Assembly: GCF_003073375.1 (NCBI RefSeq)
Contig: NZ_CP029002.1
Span: 2,528,001-2,592,000, forward strand
DNA length: 64,000 nt
DNA from: Lysinibacillus sp. 2017
Lineage (GTDB): Bacteria > Bacillota > Bacilli > Bacillales_A > Planococcaceae
Reading direction: 5' to 3'
Position 1 is the stretch's first letter, and the number at the start of each line of letters is the position of its first letter. Positions 19,024 through 29,399 of the stretch are shown piece by piece. The translations under genes and the position numbers were made by a program. The notes beneath the pieces were generated by a model that saw only the letters and a program-made list of their open reading frames with translations, had not been told where the DNA came from and searched no databases.

Positions 19024-19398
19024 TTATTTCGTCGATTTTTGATTCGATCCAAGATCATCCGCAATATCTTCTACGACAAATGCTGAAGCACCGCGCTGTT
19101 TCAATTCCTCTTTTAAACGTAAAATTTCACTGTCTTTTTCGTTTAATACTACACGGTTTTGCTCAAGCTCTTTTTTAACTGCCTTTGTTTGATGTTGCGC
19201 ACTAAGCATACGAAACGCTGAGAAACAAAAGCTAATAATAAATCCTGCTAACACAGATCCGAGAATAACTAAAATCAGCGGCCATCTTGCTTCACCAAAA
19301 ATATAATTGATTGGCACTCTGCCGACATTTACTGTCGCGAACACTGCGATGATAATGGCAAAAATAAGTCCAACTACAAGTGTCCATTGCATTTTCAT
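19024..19398 (-). CDS. LapA-domain (DUF1049) membrane protein, YrvD-like
   Basis: 124 residues from ATG 19398 (AGGAG 8 nt upstream; the longer frame has no SD). Two membrane segments (about 5-25 and 40-62) are followed by a charged coiled-coil tail, the layout of the LapA/DUF1049 family. B. subtilis has yrvD at the same place between recJ and secDF. Cellular role unknown; E. coli LapA homologues help assemble lipopolysaccharide, which does not apply to this organism. Confidence 0.82.
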   Translation of the reverse strand: MKMQWTLVVGLIFAIIIAVFATVNVGRVPINYIFGEARWPLILVILGSVLAGFIISFCFSAFRMLSAQHQTKAVKKELEQNRVVLNEKDSEILRLKEELKQRGASAFVVEDIADDLGSNQKSTK

Positions 19399-19473
19399 GT
19401 CTATCACTCCTGCTACATTCAATTTGAACATCCATAAAATGCTTTTCCTTTTTTCTTAAATTATTAAACAAAA

Positions 19474-19518
19474 AAAGAAGGCATTTTGTAAGTTTGTAAC
19501 CTACAATATGCCTTCTAT
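19474..19518 (-). terminator. Terminator of secDF
   Basis: Stem AGAAGGCAT (19476-19484) / ATGCCTTCT (19508-19516), with an inner TTGTA/TACAA pairing and a T6 run on the minus strand, just after the secDF stop codon. Confidence 0.88.
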
Positions 19519-19528
19519 ACATCTTTTA

Positions 19529-21802
19529 TTAAACTTGTGGTTCGTCTGAACCCCATTGTTTTTTCTCTTTTTTCACAACAGTTGTACCTTTTTTATCCAT
19601 CTCACGTGCTTTTAATGTATACCATACTTGAGCAGCGATACAGATTGAAGAATACATACCTGTTACTAAACCGATTAAAAGTGCGATTGAGAAGTTTTGA
19701 ATTGATGGTGCACCTAAGAAAATTAAAGCAATCGTAACGATAATTACCGTTAATACCGTATTAACAGAACGTCCCATCGTTTGACGAAGTGACTTGTTGA
19801 CGATATTTGCCAATTCTTCTTTTGTCGTAATTTTTTCTTGACGATCAATATTTTCACGAATCCGGTCAAACGTTACAATTGTATCGTTAATTGAATAACC
19901 TACAATCGTTAATACTGCTGCGATAAATGTAATGTCTACCTCTAGACGTAGCATACTGAAAGCCACAACGATGAAGAAGACGTCATGCAGTAACGAAATG
20001 ATTGCACCTAGGCCCATGCGCCATTCGAAACGAACCGCTACATAAATGATGATACCAAGTGCCGCTAACGCTAATGCATAAATTGCATTTTTCGCTAATT
20101 CTTTACCAACCGTTGCAGATACAGTACTTAAGCTTGGTTCATGACCATATTTCTCTGTAACAGCTGCTTTAAAGTCTAATACTTCTTGTTGTGAGAAGTC
20201 GTCTTTATAACGCATTACTGCAACTTTCGATTCATCACCAGAAATTACGACATCATCATTTTCAAAGCCAATTTCATCTAAGTAATCGATAACGCCTTGT
20301 TGTGTTAATTCTGTATCCGATCCAATTTCAACACGTGTACCACTTGAGAAGTCGATACCTAAGTTTAATTTAAAGACAGATAAGATGACGATACCAACAA
20401 CTAAAATAACTGTTGAAAACGCATAGAATTTTTTACGGTTGTGTACGAAATCAAGTTTATCAAATTTCGTTGTTAAATCTAATGAAGAAATGCCTTCATC
20501 GATTGAATGTTGTTTTGATTTTTTAATACCAAACCAAGCTGGATTATTGAAGTACCCGCTGTTTATAAGTAGGCCTTGTAAAACACGTGAACCCCAAACT
20601 GCTGTAACGAATGATAATAAAATCGAGATAATTAATGTTGTTGCGAAACCTTTTACAGAACTTGTACCGAAGTAGAATAATACAACAGCAGCAAGTAATG
20701 TTGTTAATTGCGCGTCAACAATTGCTGATAATGATTGTTTAGACCCTAATTTAAAGGCCTCTTTTACCGTGTGGCCTACTCGTAATTCCTCACGAATACG
20801 CTCTGCCGTTAAAATGTTGGCATCCACAGCCATACCAATACCTAATACGATTGCGGCGATACCAGGTAAAGTTAATACCGCGTTAATACCATTGAATACG
20901 ATAAGTACAAGGTATGTGAAAACAGTTAGTGTAATGATTGAAATAAACCCTGGTAAGCGGTAGTACAATAACATGAAGATGAAAATTAATAATACGCCGA
21001 TTACACCAGCAAATACTGTATCATTTAACGCTTCATCACCGAATTGAGCACCAACCGAAGTTGAGTAAATTTCAGTTAATTTAACTGGTAAAGAACCAGC
21101 ATTTAAGACAGACGCAAAGTTTTTCGTTTCTTCAACTGTGAAGTTACCTGAAATCATAACGTCTGTTGTATTTAAAACTTGTGAAACTGCTGCTGCAGAT
21201 TCGTATTTTTGATCAGCTGGTGCCTTTTGGCTTTCTGCAGCGTAAGAGTCTACACCTTCTTCAAAGTCTAACCATACAACTAGAAGATTTTTACCAGCAC
21301 CCATGCCCATAACCTTACGAGTTACTTCTGCAAATTTTGATGCATCTTTTAATGTTAACGTAACGATTGGTTGGTTTTGTTGGTCGAAAGAGGCTTTCGC
21401 GCCACCTTCTTTTAAATCCGTTCCATCAAGTAAGACATTGTCATTCACGTCACGGAATGTTAAATTCGCTGTACTTGATAATAACTCACGTGCAGAAGAC
21501 TGATCTTCTAACCCTGCAAGCTGTACGCGGATTCGGTTTTCCCCTTCAACATCAATACTTGGTTCACTTACACCAAATGCATTGATACGACGGTCTAATG
21601 CCGATGTTGTATCCGTAAGTACTTTTTGATTAACTTCTTGTCCATCTACTAGAGATTCAACTTCATATAGAACCTCGAATCCACCTTGAAGATCTAAGCC
21701 AAGCTTAACATCATCTAAAACCTTTTCTACCGTTGTGCCCATTCCTGTAAATAGCAGCGCTACGACAAGAACAAACGTAATAATACGGTTTGCTAATTTC
21801 AT
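19529..21802 (-). CDS. secDF: Fused protein translocase subunit SecDF
   Basis: 757 residues: a natural fusion of SecD (about 1-430) and SecF (about 450-757), as in B. subtilis. Twelve membrane segments are expected. SecD motif D-L-Q-G-G near residue 38, periplasmic-type P1 domain (about 60-260), and SecF motif G-I-D-F-S-S-G-T near 490. It uses the proton-motive force to assist late steps of SecYEG export. GGAGG precedes ATG 21802. Confidence 0.98.
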   Translation of the reverse strand: MKLANRIITFVLVVALLFTGMGTTVEKVLDDVKLGLDLQGGFEVLYEVESLVDGQEVNQKVLTDTTSALDRRINAFGVSEPSIDVEGENRIRVQLAGLEDQSSARELLSSTANLTFRDVNDNVLLDGTDLKEGGAKASFDQQNQPIVTLTLKDASKFAEVTRKVMGMGAGKNLLVVWLDFEEGVDSYAAESQKAPADQKYESAAAVSQVLNTTDVMISGNFTVEETKNFASVLNAGSLPVKLTEIYSTSVGAQFGDEALNDTVFAGVIGVLLIFIFMLLYYRLPGFISIITLTVFTYLVLIVFNGINAVLTLPGIAAIVLGIGMAVDANILTAERIREELRVGHTVKEAFKLGSKQSLSAIVDAQLTTLLAAVVLFYFGTSSVKGFATTLIISILLSFVTAVWGSRVLQGLLINSGYFNNPAWFGIKKSKQHSIDEGISSLDLTTKFDKLDFVHNRKKFYAFSTVILVVGIVILSVFKLNLGIDFSSGTRVEIGSDTELTQQGVIDYLDEIGFENDDVVISGDESKVAVMRYKDDFSQQEVLDFKAAVTEKYGHEPSLSTVSATVGKELAKNAIYALALAALGIIIYVAVRFEWRMGLGAIISLLHDVFFIVVAFSMLRLEVDITFIAAVLTIVGYSINDTIVTFDRIRENIDRQEKITTKEELANIVNKSLRQTMGRSVNTVLTVIIVTIALIFLGAPSIQNFSIALLIGLVTGMYSSICIAAQVWYTLKAREMDKKGTTVVKKEKKQWGSDEPQV

Positions 21803-21995
21803 TAAAAATCCTCCTCAAATTCGCACAACAAACTTGTGCGACGGAAAAGTAAAGAACCTTTCCAACAAACTATGTATCTGTTTACATTCCATTCATTACT
21901 TTCCCAGAATAATGTTCCCGCTACATAAAAAAGTTCAACAATCCCATTATGAAACAGCTTACGCCAACTGTCAAATTATTACTAGATAATTTGGA

Positions 21996-22328
21996 TTACT
22001 TTCCATTATTTTTTGAAAAGTCTGTTGGTAATAGCTGAAACAATTCATTCAGCCCTTCTTTTGAAAGCTCCATCTCAAATGATGCTTGTTTTAAACCATG
22101 TACTTGAAAATATTGAATGATTTCTGATGCAGATACATTAAAAATACCTGAAGTTAATTCATGTAGCTTTAAGCTTTGGACATCTTGTTTACGCCATACC
22201 TTTTTGACGCAAAAGCCCCACAAATCCTGCTTTGTAATTGAATCATAACCAAAATAGTGGAATTCCTCTACTTTGTTTTCTAAAATAATTTGAACTTTTT
22301 CGTATAAACTTGCATAAGGAACCGTCAT
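21996..22328 (-). CDS. comN: ComN-like post-transcriptional regulator (YrzD)
   Basis: 110 residues, matching the post-transcriptional-regulator family named for B. subtilis ComN, which affects comE mRNA. Conserved blocks are E-E-F-x-x-x-G-Y-D-x-I-T-x-x-D-L-W-x-x-x and I-I-Q-Y-F-Q. The position between secDF and spoVB is the same as in B. subtilis. I prefer ATG 22328 (GGTGAT upstream), but 22343 (TTG) or 22334 (ATG) are possible. Confidence 0.85.
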   Translation of the reverse strand: MTVPYASLYEKVQIILENKVEEFHYFGYDSITKQDLWGFCVKKVWRKQDVQSLKLHELTSGIFNVSASEIIQYFQVHGLKQASFEMELSKEGLNELFQLLPTDFSKNNGK

Positions 22329-22421
22329 ATTCATCACCGCCAAGCATTAGTTTTAACTCCAATAGTTCTTGCATATACGTATTGTATATGAATCAATTAA
22401 AAATGAGAAGGGATAAGATAG

Positions 22422-23927
22422 TTGGGATCATTTTTAAAAGGAACGCTATTTTTAATGTTTGTTATTTTCATTTCAAAGTTGTTCGGTTTTGTTTACCGCA
22501 TGCAGTTTATGCGCATTGCTGGTGAAGAGATCGTTGGCTTATATATGACATCTTATCCAGCCTTTATCTTTTTTATTTCAGTCATTCAGTTCGGGATTCC
22601 TATTGCCGTTGCAAAACTTGTCGCTCATGTGCATGCAAAACAAAAGGACGAGCATATTTCCTCAATTATGCGAACAGCGACAAAACTTTCTTTTCTATTT
22701 ATAATCATTTTTACACCCATCATTGCATTGACAATTCCTTATATTGCAAAATCGCTATTACATAACGAAAATTTAATCTATATCCTATATGTCGGACTAT
22801 GCACAGTACCTATCATTATTTTTTCTGGACTTATGAAATCTTATTTGCAGGGTTTAACAAAAATTGGGCCAACTGCTTGGGCACAGCTCCTTGAACAAAT
22901 TGTACGAATCACATTGACTGTTTTTTTATTGCCTTTTTTTATGGATCCAAATGAGCCTGCAAAAACTGCAGCATATGCAATGGGGATTACCGCATTAGGA
23001 GAAGTTTTTTCATTTTTATTTTTAGGTTATTATTACATCAAATCGAAACGAACGTTTAAGAAAAATGCAAAGACTCCATCCTATTTTAAGCCAATCGTTC
23101 GTGTCGCTGTACCTTCTGCAGGTAGTAAATTGTTCGGTACGTTCACTTGGTTTCTAGAGCCCATCATTTTTTTGAAAGCATTAACAGTTTCAGGCATTAC
23201 TGCAGGCGCAGCTACTACCCTTTATGGCGTTATTTCTGGAGTTCATATTCCATTATTATTATTCCCTGCTTTTATTCCAAGTGCTTTAGCTATTGTGTTA
23301 ATACCCGCCGTCAGCAGTGCTGTTGCTAGTAAAAATTGGTCATTGTTAAATCAACGTATTTCATTATCATTACGTCTTTCTTCTATTGTGGGCTGTATCG
23401 CAGCTAGTTTTTTCTTTTTACATGGTGATGATTTAACAATGAAGTTGTTTCATTTAGAGGAAAATCGAGGCTATATGAAAATTTTAGCTCCTATTTTTTA
23501 CTTCTATTATATTCAAAGTCCACTCCATTCTATCTTACAAGCAGTGGATGAAGCGAAAGTCGCCATGATGAATTCCATTTACGGTGGTATTGGAAAATTA
23601 TTTTTACTATATTTACTTGCCTCACAATCCTCCATTCAAGAACATGGTGCTATTGTGGCGATCGGCTTTGGCGTACTTATTACTTCGTTCCTTCACATTG
23701 CGACAATTCGACAGCACGAAAAAATGAAAGTCGGTATAAAATTCTTTGTAATACCTTATTTCCTATTTATTTTAACTTGTTTTATTCAGCCTTTACTCAC
23801 GCCAAATATGCCGCTATTTATGTCATGTTTCATCACCATTTGTATAGTGATAACACTTCTTCTTGCGACAGGTCAAATTCGTTCTTCTGATTGGCAATAT
23901 ATTCGTTCAATCTTTTCGCGCACGTAA
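22422..23927 (+). CDS. spoVB: Stage V sporulation protein B, MOP-superfamily flippase
   Basis: 501 residues, about 14 membrane segments, polysaccharide biosynthesis/MurJ-like fold. The N-terminus (F-L-K-G-T-L-F-L-M-F-V-I-F-I-S-K) is typical of SpoVB. In B. subtilis SpoVB is needed for spore-cortex peptidoglycan synthesis in the mother-cell-derived outer forespore membrane. It starts with TTG 22422, with AGAAGG about 9 nt upstream. The 3' end overlaps the convergent yrbG by 21 bp and no terminator separates them. Confidence 0.95.
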   Translation: MGSFLKGTLFLMFVIFISKLFGFVYRMQFMRIAGEEIVGLYMTSYPAFIFFISVIQFGIPIAVAKLVAHVHAKQKDEHISSIMRTATKLSFLFIIIFTPIIALTIPYIAKSLLHNENLIYILYVGLCTVPIIIFSGLMKSYLQGLTKIGPTAWAQLLEQIVRITLTVFLLPFFMDPNEPAKTAAYAMGITALGEVFSFLFLGYYYIKSKRTFKKNAKTPSYFKPIVRVAVPSAGSKLFGTFTWFLEPIIFLKALTVSGITAGAATTLYGVISGVHIPLLLFPAFIPSALAIVLIPAVSSAVASKNWSLLNQRISLSLRLSSIVGCIAASFFFLHGDDLTMKLFHLEENRGYMKILAPIFYFYYIQSPLHSILQAVDEAKVAMMNSIYGGIGKLFLLYLLASQSSIQEHGAIVAIGFGVLITSFLHIATIRQHEKMKVGIKFFVIPYFLFILTCFIQPLLTPNMPLFMSCFITICIVITLLLATGQIRSSDWQYIRSIFSRT

Positions 23928-24557
23928 TTGGACAAACCACTTTTCACGCTCATAACTGCAAAAAAAGATTTCCTTCAAATCTGGATAGCCAAGCACTAAC
24001 AATTCTTGCTCTAACCACTTTCTGTCCCTATTTAATATTTTCAAATGCCGTTCGTCGACATAGCCATCAAGTATAAGGGGTAATATCAGTTGAGGATGAG
24101 CGTTATCTTCTCTTTTATAAATAGATAATTTCCCAGACTGCTCTAAGAAAGCATATGCCACTTCTTGAACAGAAGCGACTCCCTGCTCACGTAGTTGTTG
24201 CAACAAGTCATCTAAATTATATCGTTGCTTTCTCATTTCCTTTTCTAATATCCACCCGTCACGAATAATCATTGTCGGATCGCCCTCAATAAAATCACGG
24301 ATGCGCTTATTTTTTAAAATTAACAAAGAATTTAAATACTGAATTAAAAATAAAATACCAATTGGTAGCACAGCTTTACCAAAATGAGCATGTGTATCAT
24401 CTAATGCAAATGCCGCAACTTCAGCCATCAACACAAAAATAGCTAAATCAACAATACTTAATTCTCCAACTTCTCGCTTCCCCATTAAGCGGAACACGAC
24501 AAGTAAAATAATGTATAAAAGGATTGTGCGTGCGATAATTAACGCATAGTCATTCAA
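23907..24557 (-). CDS. yrbG: DUF421 (YetF/YrbG family) membrane protein
   Basis: 216 residues: three N-terminal membrane segments (about 5-80) and a cytosolic alpha/beta DUF421 domain with G-K-R-E-V-G-E-L, I-x-D-G and L-R-E-Q-G-V motifs. The family includes the spore-associated YrbG/YetF proteins; no function is firmly assigned. It starts with TTG 24557 after a GGGGTGG SD. Order spoVB-yrbG-yajC-tgt matches B. subtilis. Confidence 0.9.
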   Translation of the reverse strand: MNDYALIIARTILLYIILLVVFRLMGKREVGELSIVDLAIFVLMAEVAAFALDDTHAHFGKAVLPIGILFLIQYLNSLLILKNKRIRDFIEGDPTMIIRDGWILEKEMRKQRYNLDDLLQQLREQGVASVQEVAYAFLEQSGKLSIYKREDNAHPQLILPLILDGYVDERHLKILNRDRKWLEQELLVLGYPDLKEIFFCSYEREKWFVQLRARKD

Positions 24558-24637
24558 GTTTCCACCCCATTTATGACCAGTTCTGCTGTATTGTCAGGAT
24601 GTATTTAGAATCGACAAATTGTTTTTTATCTATACAA

Positions 24638-24671
24638 AAAGCTTGCGGAAAATTATTCTTCCGCAAGCTTT
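24638..24671 (-). terminator. Terminator of yajC
   Basis: A perfect 13-bp stem (24638-24650 with 24659-24671) and a T5 tract on the minus strand. Confidence 0.92.
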
Positions 24672-24687
24672 TAAACAACTTCAACTA

Positions 24688-24954
24688 TTAAACTGATTCT
24701 ATACGACCAATTGCTTGGCGTTCGAATTTTAAACGTGTCGTACCGTCAACTAAAATATATACAACTGCATCTTCAACTGCATCTACTTCACCGTGTAAAC
24801 CACCCACAGTTACGACTTTGTCTCCACGTTTAATGCTGTTTTGCATTGACGATGTTGCTTTTTGACGTTTTTGTGCTGGACGAATTAAAATGAACCACAT
24901 CGCAACGAACATTACGATAATTGGTAAAAACTGCATGATACCTTCCATTCTCAT
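24688..24954 (-). CDS. yajC: Preprotein translocase subunit YajC
   Basis: 88 residues: one N-terminal membrane helix (about 6-25) followed by a small beta-rich cytosolic domain with G-D-K-V-V-T-V-G-G-L-H-G. It associates with SecDF. The order tgt-yajC is the usual one. Three ATG codons lie close together (24954, 24948, 24936); AAAGGGGG best serves the first two. Confidence 0.96.
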   Translation of the reverse strand: MRMEGIMQFLPIIVMFVAMWFILIRPAQKRQKATSSMQNSIKRGDKVVTVGGLHGEVDAVEDAVVYILVDGTTRLKFERQAIGRIESV

Positions 24955-25071
24955 TTTGCCCCCTTTCTCTATCTCACTTACCTAGTATAGTATAGAATCG
25001 CTAGTTTTTGCGCTAAAAACTCTATCTTTTCGTAAAAAACTTCATTAATTTTCGGTTTTTGAATACTTAAT

Positions 25072-26271
<1,200 letters not shown>

Positions 26272-26320
26272 TTACATTTGCAACATTATGGCTCGATTCG
26301 GCAAGGTTTCCCTATTCGAA

Positions 26321-26507
26321 TGAAAACACCTACTAGGAGTAGTAGGTGTTGCATAAAATGAGCCTTCAATCAGCGCGGGACTTTATCCCTCACTGACTGT
26401 TAGCCTTCACCAATCGGGCTATTACGGGCAATCAATCTCCCACGTATGCTTCTTGGTTTCCTCTAGCTTTTAGTTCAGCGTCTTACAGCCCGTGATTGCG
26501 GGGCAAA
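26321..26507 (-). ncRNA. Independently transcribed structured RNA; 6S RNA candidate
   Basis: A SigA-type promoter on the minus strand, TTGCAT (26541-26536), 17 nt, TACAAT (26518-26513), is followed by about 187 nt of GC-richer sequence and a perfect 11-bp terminator stem (26325-26335 with 26340-26350). The ends pair: CAATCA (26498-26493) with TGATTG (26371-26366), and GCC with GGC outside it. Inside are a CTGU-AG/CU-ACAG stem and two hairpins. Length, closing stem and interrupted centre fit 6S RNA. There is no ORF and no riboswitch consensus that I recognise. Structured sRNA is well supported; the 6S identity is inferred. Confidence 0.62.
26325..26350 (-). terminator. Terminator of the tgt-queA intergenic RNA
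   Basis: A perfect stem AACACCTACTA / TAGTAGGTGTT with a 4-nt loop. On the minus strand it runs into TTTTCATT. Confidence 0.85.
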
Positions 26508-26512
26508 GTATT

Positions 26513-26541
26513 ATTGTATAGAGATTTTAAACGAAATGCAA
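26513..26541 (-). promoter_or_regulatory. SigA promoter of the intergenic RNA
   Basis: TTGCAT and TACAAT with an ideal 17-nt spacer, immediately after the queA stop codon (26543). The expected start site is near 26507. Confidence 0.75.
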
Positions 26542-26542
26542 A

Positions 26543-27580
26543 TTACTTCTTAGGACGAATGAACATCGCATCGCCAAAGCTGAAGAAACGATATTTCTCT
26601 TCAACTGCTTTTTCGTAGGCATTCATAATCGACTCTTTTGAAGCAAGTGCACTTACTAACATTACTAACGTTGATTTTGGTAAATGGAAGTTTGTAATCA
26701 GTCCATCAATTGCTTTATATTCAAAGCCTGGGAAAATGAAAATATTTGTCCAGCCTTGTGATGCAACGATTTTACCATTATTATCACGAGCTACAGTTTC
26801 TAACGTACGTGTTGACGTTGTACCAACTGAAATCACTTTACCGCCCGCATCTTTAACACCTTGAATTGTTGCCGCTGCTTCTTCTGATACGCTGTAAAAC
26901 TCAGAGTGCATGTCATGGTCTTCAATCGAATCAACACTTACAGGGCGGAATGTACCTAAACCAACATGTAGTGTAATAAAGACAACTTTAACGCCTTTTT
27001 CTTTAATTGCTTCAAGTAATGGTTCTGTAAAATGTAAGCCCGCTGTTGGTGCTGCTGCCGAACCGCGCTCTTTCGCATAAACGGTTTGATAGCGTTCTTG
27101 GTCATCTAATTTTTCACGAATATATGGTGGCAAAGGCATTTCACCCAGTTGATCTAGGATTTCATAGAAAATACCTTCGTATTCAAATTTAAACGTACGA
27201 CCACCATGATCTAATTCACCTGTACAAGTCGCTGTAAGTAAACCATCACCAAATGTCACTACAGTACCGACTTTTACGCGTTTTGCAGGTTTTACTAACG
27301 TTTCCCACTCATCATCATTTGTTTGTTTTAATAATAATACTTCGATATGTGCACCTGTTTCTGGTTTTGTTCCCATTAAACGTGCTGGTAATACGCGTGT
27401 ATCATTTAAAACAAGGCAATCCCCTGCATTTAATTCATCTAAAATATGACCAAATGTATGATGTTCTAGCTCTAAAGTATTCGGATTAACAACCATCAAA
27501 CGACTCGCTGTTCGGTCTAGTAATGGTGTTTGTGCAATTAATTCCTCTGGTAAATAAAAATCAAAATCTTCTACTCTCAC
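26543..27580 (-). CDS. queA: S-adenosylmethionine:tRNA ribosyltransferase-isomerase
   Basis: 345 residues. Characteristic blocks are the start [34 protein letters not shown] and N-F-H-L-P-K-S-T-L. It transfers the ribosyl of SAM to preQ1-tRNA to form epoxyqueuosine. It starts with GTG 27580 (AAGGAAG upstream), 18 nt after ruvB, so it is in the ruvAB-queA operon. Confidence 0.98.
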   Translation of the reverse strand: MRVEDFDFYLPEELIAQTPLLDRTASRLMVVNPNTLELEHHTFGHILDELNAGDCLVLNDTRVLPARLMGTKPETGAHIEVLLLKQTNDDEWETLVKPAKRVKVGTVVTFGDGLLTATCTGELDHGGRTFKFEYEGIFYEILDQLGEMPLPPYIREKLDDQERYQTVYAKERGSAAAPTAGLHFTEPLLEAIKEKGVKVVFITLHVGLGTFRPVSVDSIEDHDMHSEFYSVSEEAAATIQGVKDAGGKVISVGTTSTRTLETVARDNNGKIVASQGWTNIFIFPGFEYKAIDGLITNFHLPKSTLVMLVSALASKESIMNAYEKAVEEKYRFFSFGDAMFIRPKK

Positions 27581-27598
27581 GTTAAAAACTTCCTTCTA

Positions 27599-28600
27599 TT
27601 ATTTTTCTGTCGGTGTGTAACCGAAATGTTCGTAGCACTCATTTGTTGCTACACGACCTCTTGGCGTACGTTGAATAAAGCCAATTTGTAATAAATAGGG
27701 CTCGTACACATCTTCAATCGTTATACGCTCTTCGCCAATTGAAGCAGCTAATGCATCTAACCCGACTGGACCCCCACCAAAACGTTCAATCATCGACTGC
27801 ATTAATTTATGGTCGATGTGGTCAAGTCCTCTAGGATCCACTTGTAAAAGTTCAAGTGCTTGCTGTGCCAAATCGGGTGAAATAACACCATTTGCTAATA
27901 CTTGCGCATAATCTCGCACACGCTTTAATAAACGATTGGCAATACGTGGGGTTCCACGAGAGCGGCGTGCAATTTCATGGGCTGCAAACTCATCCAAATC
28001 CACACTAAACAATTCACCTGAACGAATAACAATTTCAGCCAGTGATTGTTCATCATAATATTCTAATCGTGATAACACACCAAATCTGTCTCTTAGCGGC
28101 GCAGAAAGAGCACCTGCACGCGTTGTCGCACCGACTAGTGTAAATGGGGGTAACTCTAAGCGAATTGAACGCGCTTCAGGCCCTTTTCCCACGACGATAT
28201 CAAGACAAAAGTCTTCCATCGCTGAATATAAAACTTCCTCAATCGCACGGGGCAAGCGGTGAATTTCATCGATAAATAACACATCACCCGCTTCAAGTGA
28301 ACTTAAAATGGCCGCTAAATCACCCGGACGTTCTATCGCGGGGCCACTTGTCATTTTCACATTTACTTCCATTTCGTTTGCAATGACAATAGCAAGTGTC
28401 GTTTTCCCTAATCCAGGTGGACCGTAAAGGAGTACATGATCGAGACTTTCCTGACGAAGTTTAGCCGCTTCAATAAATATTTTTAAGTTATCTTTTACTT
28501 TCTGTTGGCCTATGTATTGCACAAGTCGTTGGGGCCTTAAAGAAAGCTCAAATTGCTCTTCAGCATCCGTTGCTTCACCTGAAAGTACGCGGTCAGTCAT
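27599..28600 (-). CDS. ruvB: Holliday junction branch migration ATPase RuvB
   Basis: 333 residues, AAA+ motor. Walker A G-P-P-G-L-G-K-T near residue 60, Walker B D-E-I-H-R near 112, sensor I V-G-A-T-T-R, and a winged-helix C-terminus with T-P-R-G-R. With RuvA it drives branch migration. GGAG lies 8-9 nt before ATG 28600. Confidence 0.98.
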   Translation of the reverse strand: MTDRVLSGEATDAEEQFELSLRPQRLVQYIGQQKVKDNLKIFIEAAKLRQESLDHVLLYGPPGLGKTTLAIVIANEMEVNVKMTSGPAIERPGDLAAILSSLEAGDVLFIDEIHRLPRAIEEVLYSAMEDFCLDIVVGKGPEARSIRLELPPFTLVGATTRAGALSAPLRDRFGVLSRLEYYDEQSLAEIVIRSGELFSVDLDEFAAHEIARRSRGTPRIANRLLKRVRDYAQVLANGVISPDLAQQALELLQVDPRGLDHIDHKLMQSMIERFGGGPVGLDALAASIGEERITIEDVYEPYLLQIGFIQRTPRGRVATNECYEHFGYTPTEK

Positions 28601-28616
28601 GTTAGTTCACTCCTTT

Positions 28617-29237
28617 TTATTTCAATTTTAATAATAATTTAAGCGCTTGTTTAATATAAGCATCCGTCGTCGTTAAGGATTCATTTTCATCTAACTGCGG
28701 TTTAATTTTATCAAGTTCTTTTTCAGAATACCCTAATGCAATTAATGCAAGTAGCGCTTCTTCTAATTCATGCTTGTTCGGGTTCACACCAAATAGAGGT
28801 AACTCATCCTCAGCACTCGGCAATTGGATCGTATCAAGCAATATATCAAGCTTACCTTTTAAATCTAAAATCATTTGGCGTGCCGTCTTTTTCCCAACAC
28901 CAGGGAAGCGTACTAAAAACGCCTCATCTTCCATTTCAATCGCTTGAATGACAGATGTAGGATTACCGCTTGCTAAAATGGCTAATGCCCCTTTAGGTCC
29001 GATACCTGACACTTGAATTAATTTTTTAAATAATTCGCGCTGTTCTAAGCTGTGGAAACCATATAAATTTTGAGCATCTTCTCGAACTTGCATCGATACA
29101 AAAACTTGTTGTTCCGATGCAGATTGGCGAAAGGCATAAGGATTTGGTGTATATAATAACCATCCAATTCCTTGTTGCTCTAATACAATATATTCAGGTG
29201 TTACACGCGTAATTTGTCCTTTTAAATAATCGTACAT
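28617..29237 (-). CDS. ruvA: Holliday junction branch migration protein RuvA
   Basis: 206 residues: N-terminal OB domain (M-Y-D-Y-L-K-G), tandem HhH motifs (V-S-G-I-G-P-K-G-A-L and F-P-G-V-G-K-K-T-A), and the C-terminal UBA-like domain III that contacts RuvB. First gene of ruvA-ruvB-queA. A likely LexA site and a TATAAT box lie just upstream, consistent with SOS control. Confidence 0.98.
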   Translation of the reverse strand: MYDYLKGQITRVTPEYIVLEQQGIGWLLYTPNPYAFRQSASEQQVFVSMQVREDAQNLYGFHSLEQRELFKKLIQVSGIGPKGALAILASGNPTSVIQAIEMEDEAFLVRFPGVGKKTARQMILDLKGKLDILLDTIQLPSAEDELPLFGVNPNKHELEEALLALIALGYSEKELDKIKPQLDENESLTTTDAYIKQALKLLLKLK

Positions 29238-29263
29238 CGTTTATCCCTCACATTTCTGCCTCT

Positions 29264-29303
29264 ATTATAACATAATGTGTGTCTGGCACCGAACGTATGT
29301 TGC
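29264..29303 (-). promoter_or_regulatory. ruvA promoter with LexA (DinR) box
   Basis: CGAACGTATGTTGC (29290-29303) keeps the core CGAAC-N4-GTT of the Bacillus LexA box; the last two bases depart from the symmetric CG. A minus-strand TATAAT (29269-29264) lies about 20 nt downstream, so the box covers the -35 region. Confidence 0.6.
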
Positions 29304-29315
29304 ACTTTTCATTAG

Positions 29316-29343
29316 AAAAGACTGCCTCTATTCGAGACAGCCT
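29316..29343 (-). terminator. Terminator of the safA-kinase operon
   Basis: A hairpin CTGTCTC / GAGGCAG followed by CTTTTC on the minus strand, about 55 nt after the kinase-fold gene stop codon. Confidence 0.65.
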
Positions 29344-29399
29344 CCATTATTTTAGCATAATTATACTTATAGTGATACTCAGAGTACTTACTGATCACA

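Noticed and set aside
18882-19064. 60-residue minus-strand ORF between recJ and the LapA-like gene
   Set aside because: It overlaps the 3' end of the LapA-like gene and a terminator; no SD or homology.
26400-26500. Short GAGGAAA and GCCCGTA motifs in the intergenic RNA resemble RNase P RNA
   Set aside because: The RNA is about 187 nt, half the size of RNase P RNA, and lacks the other conserved regions. The resemblance is probably chance.
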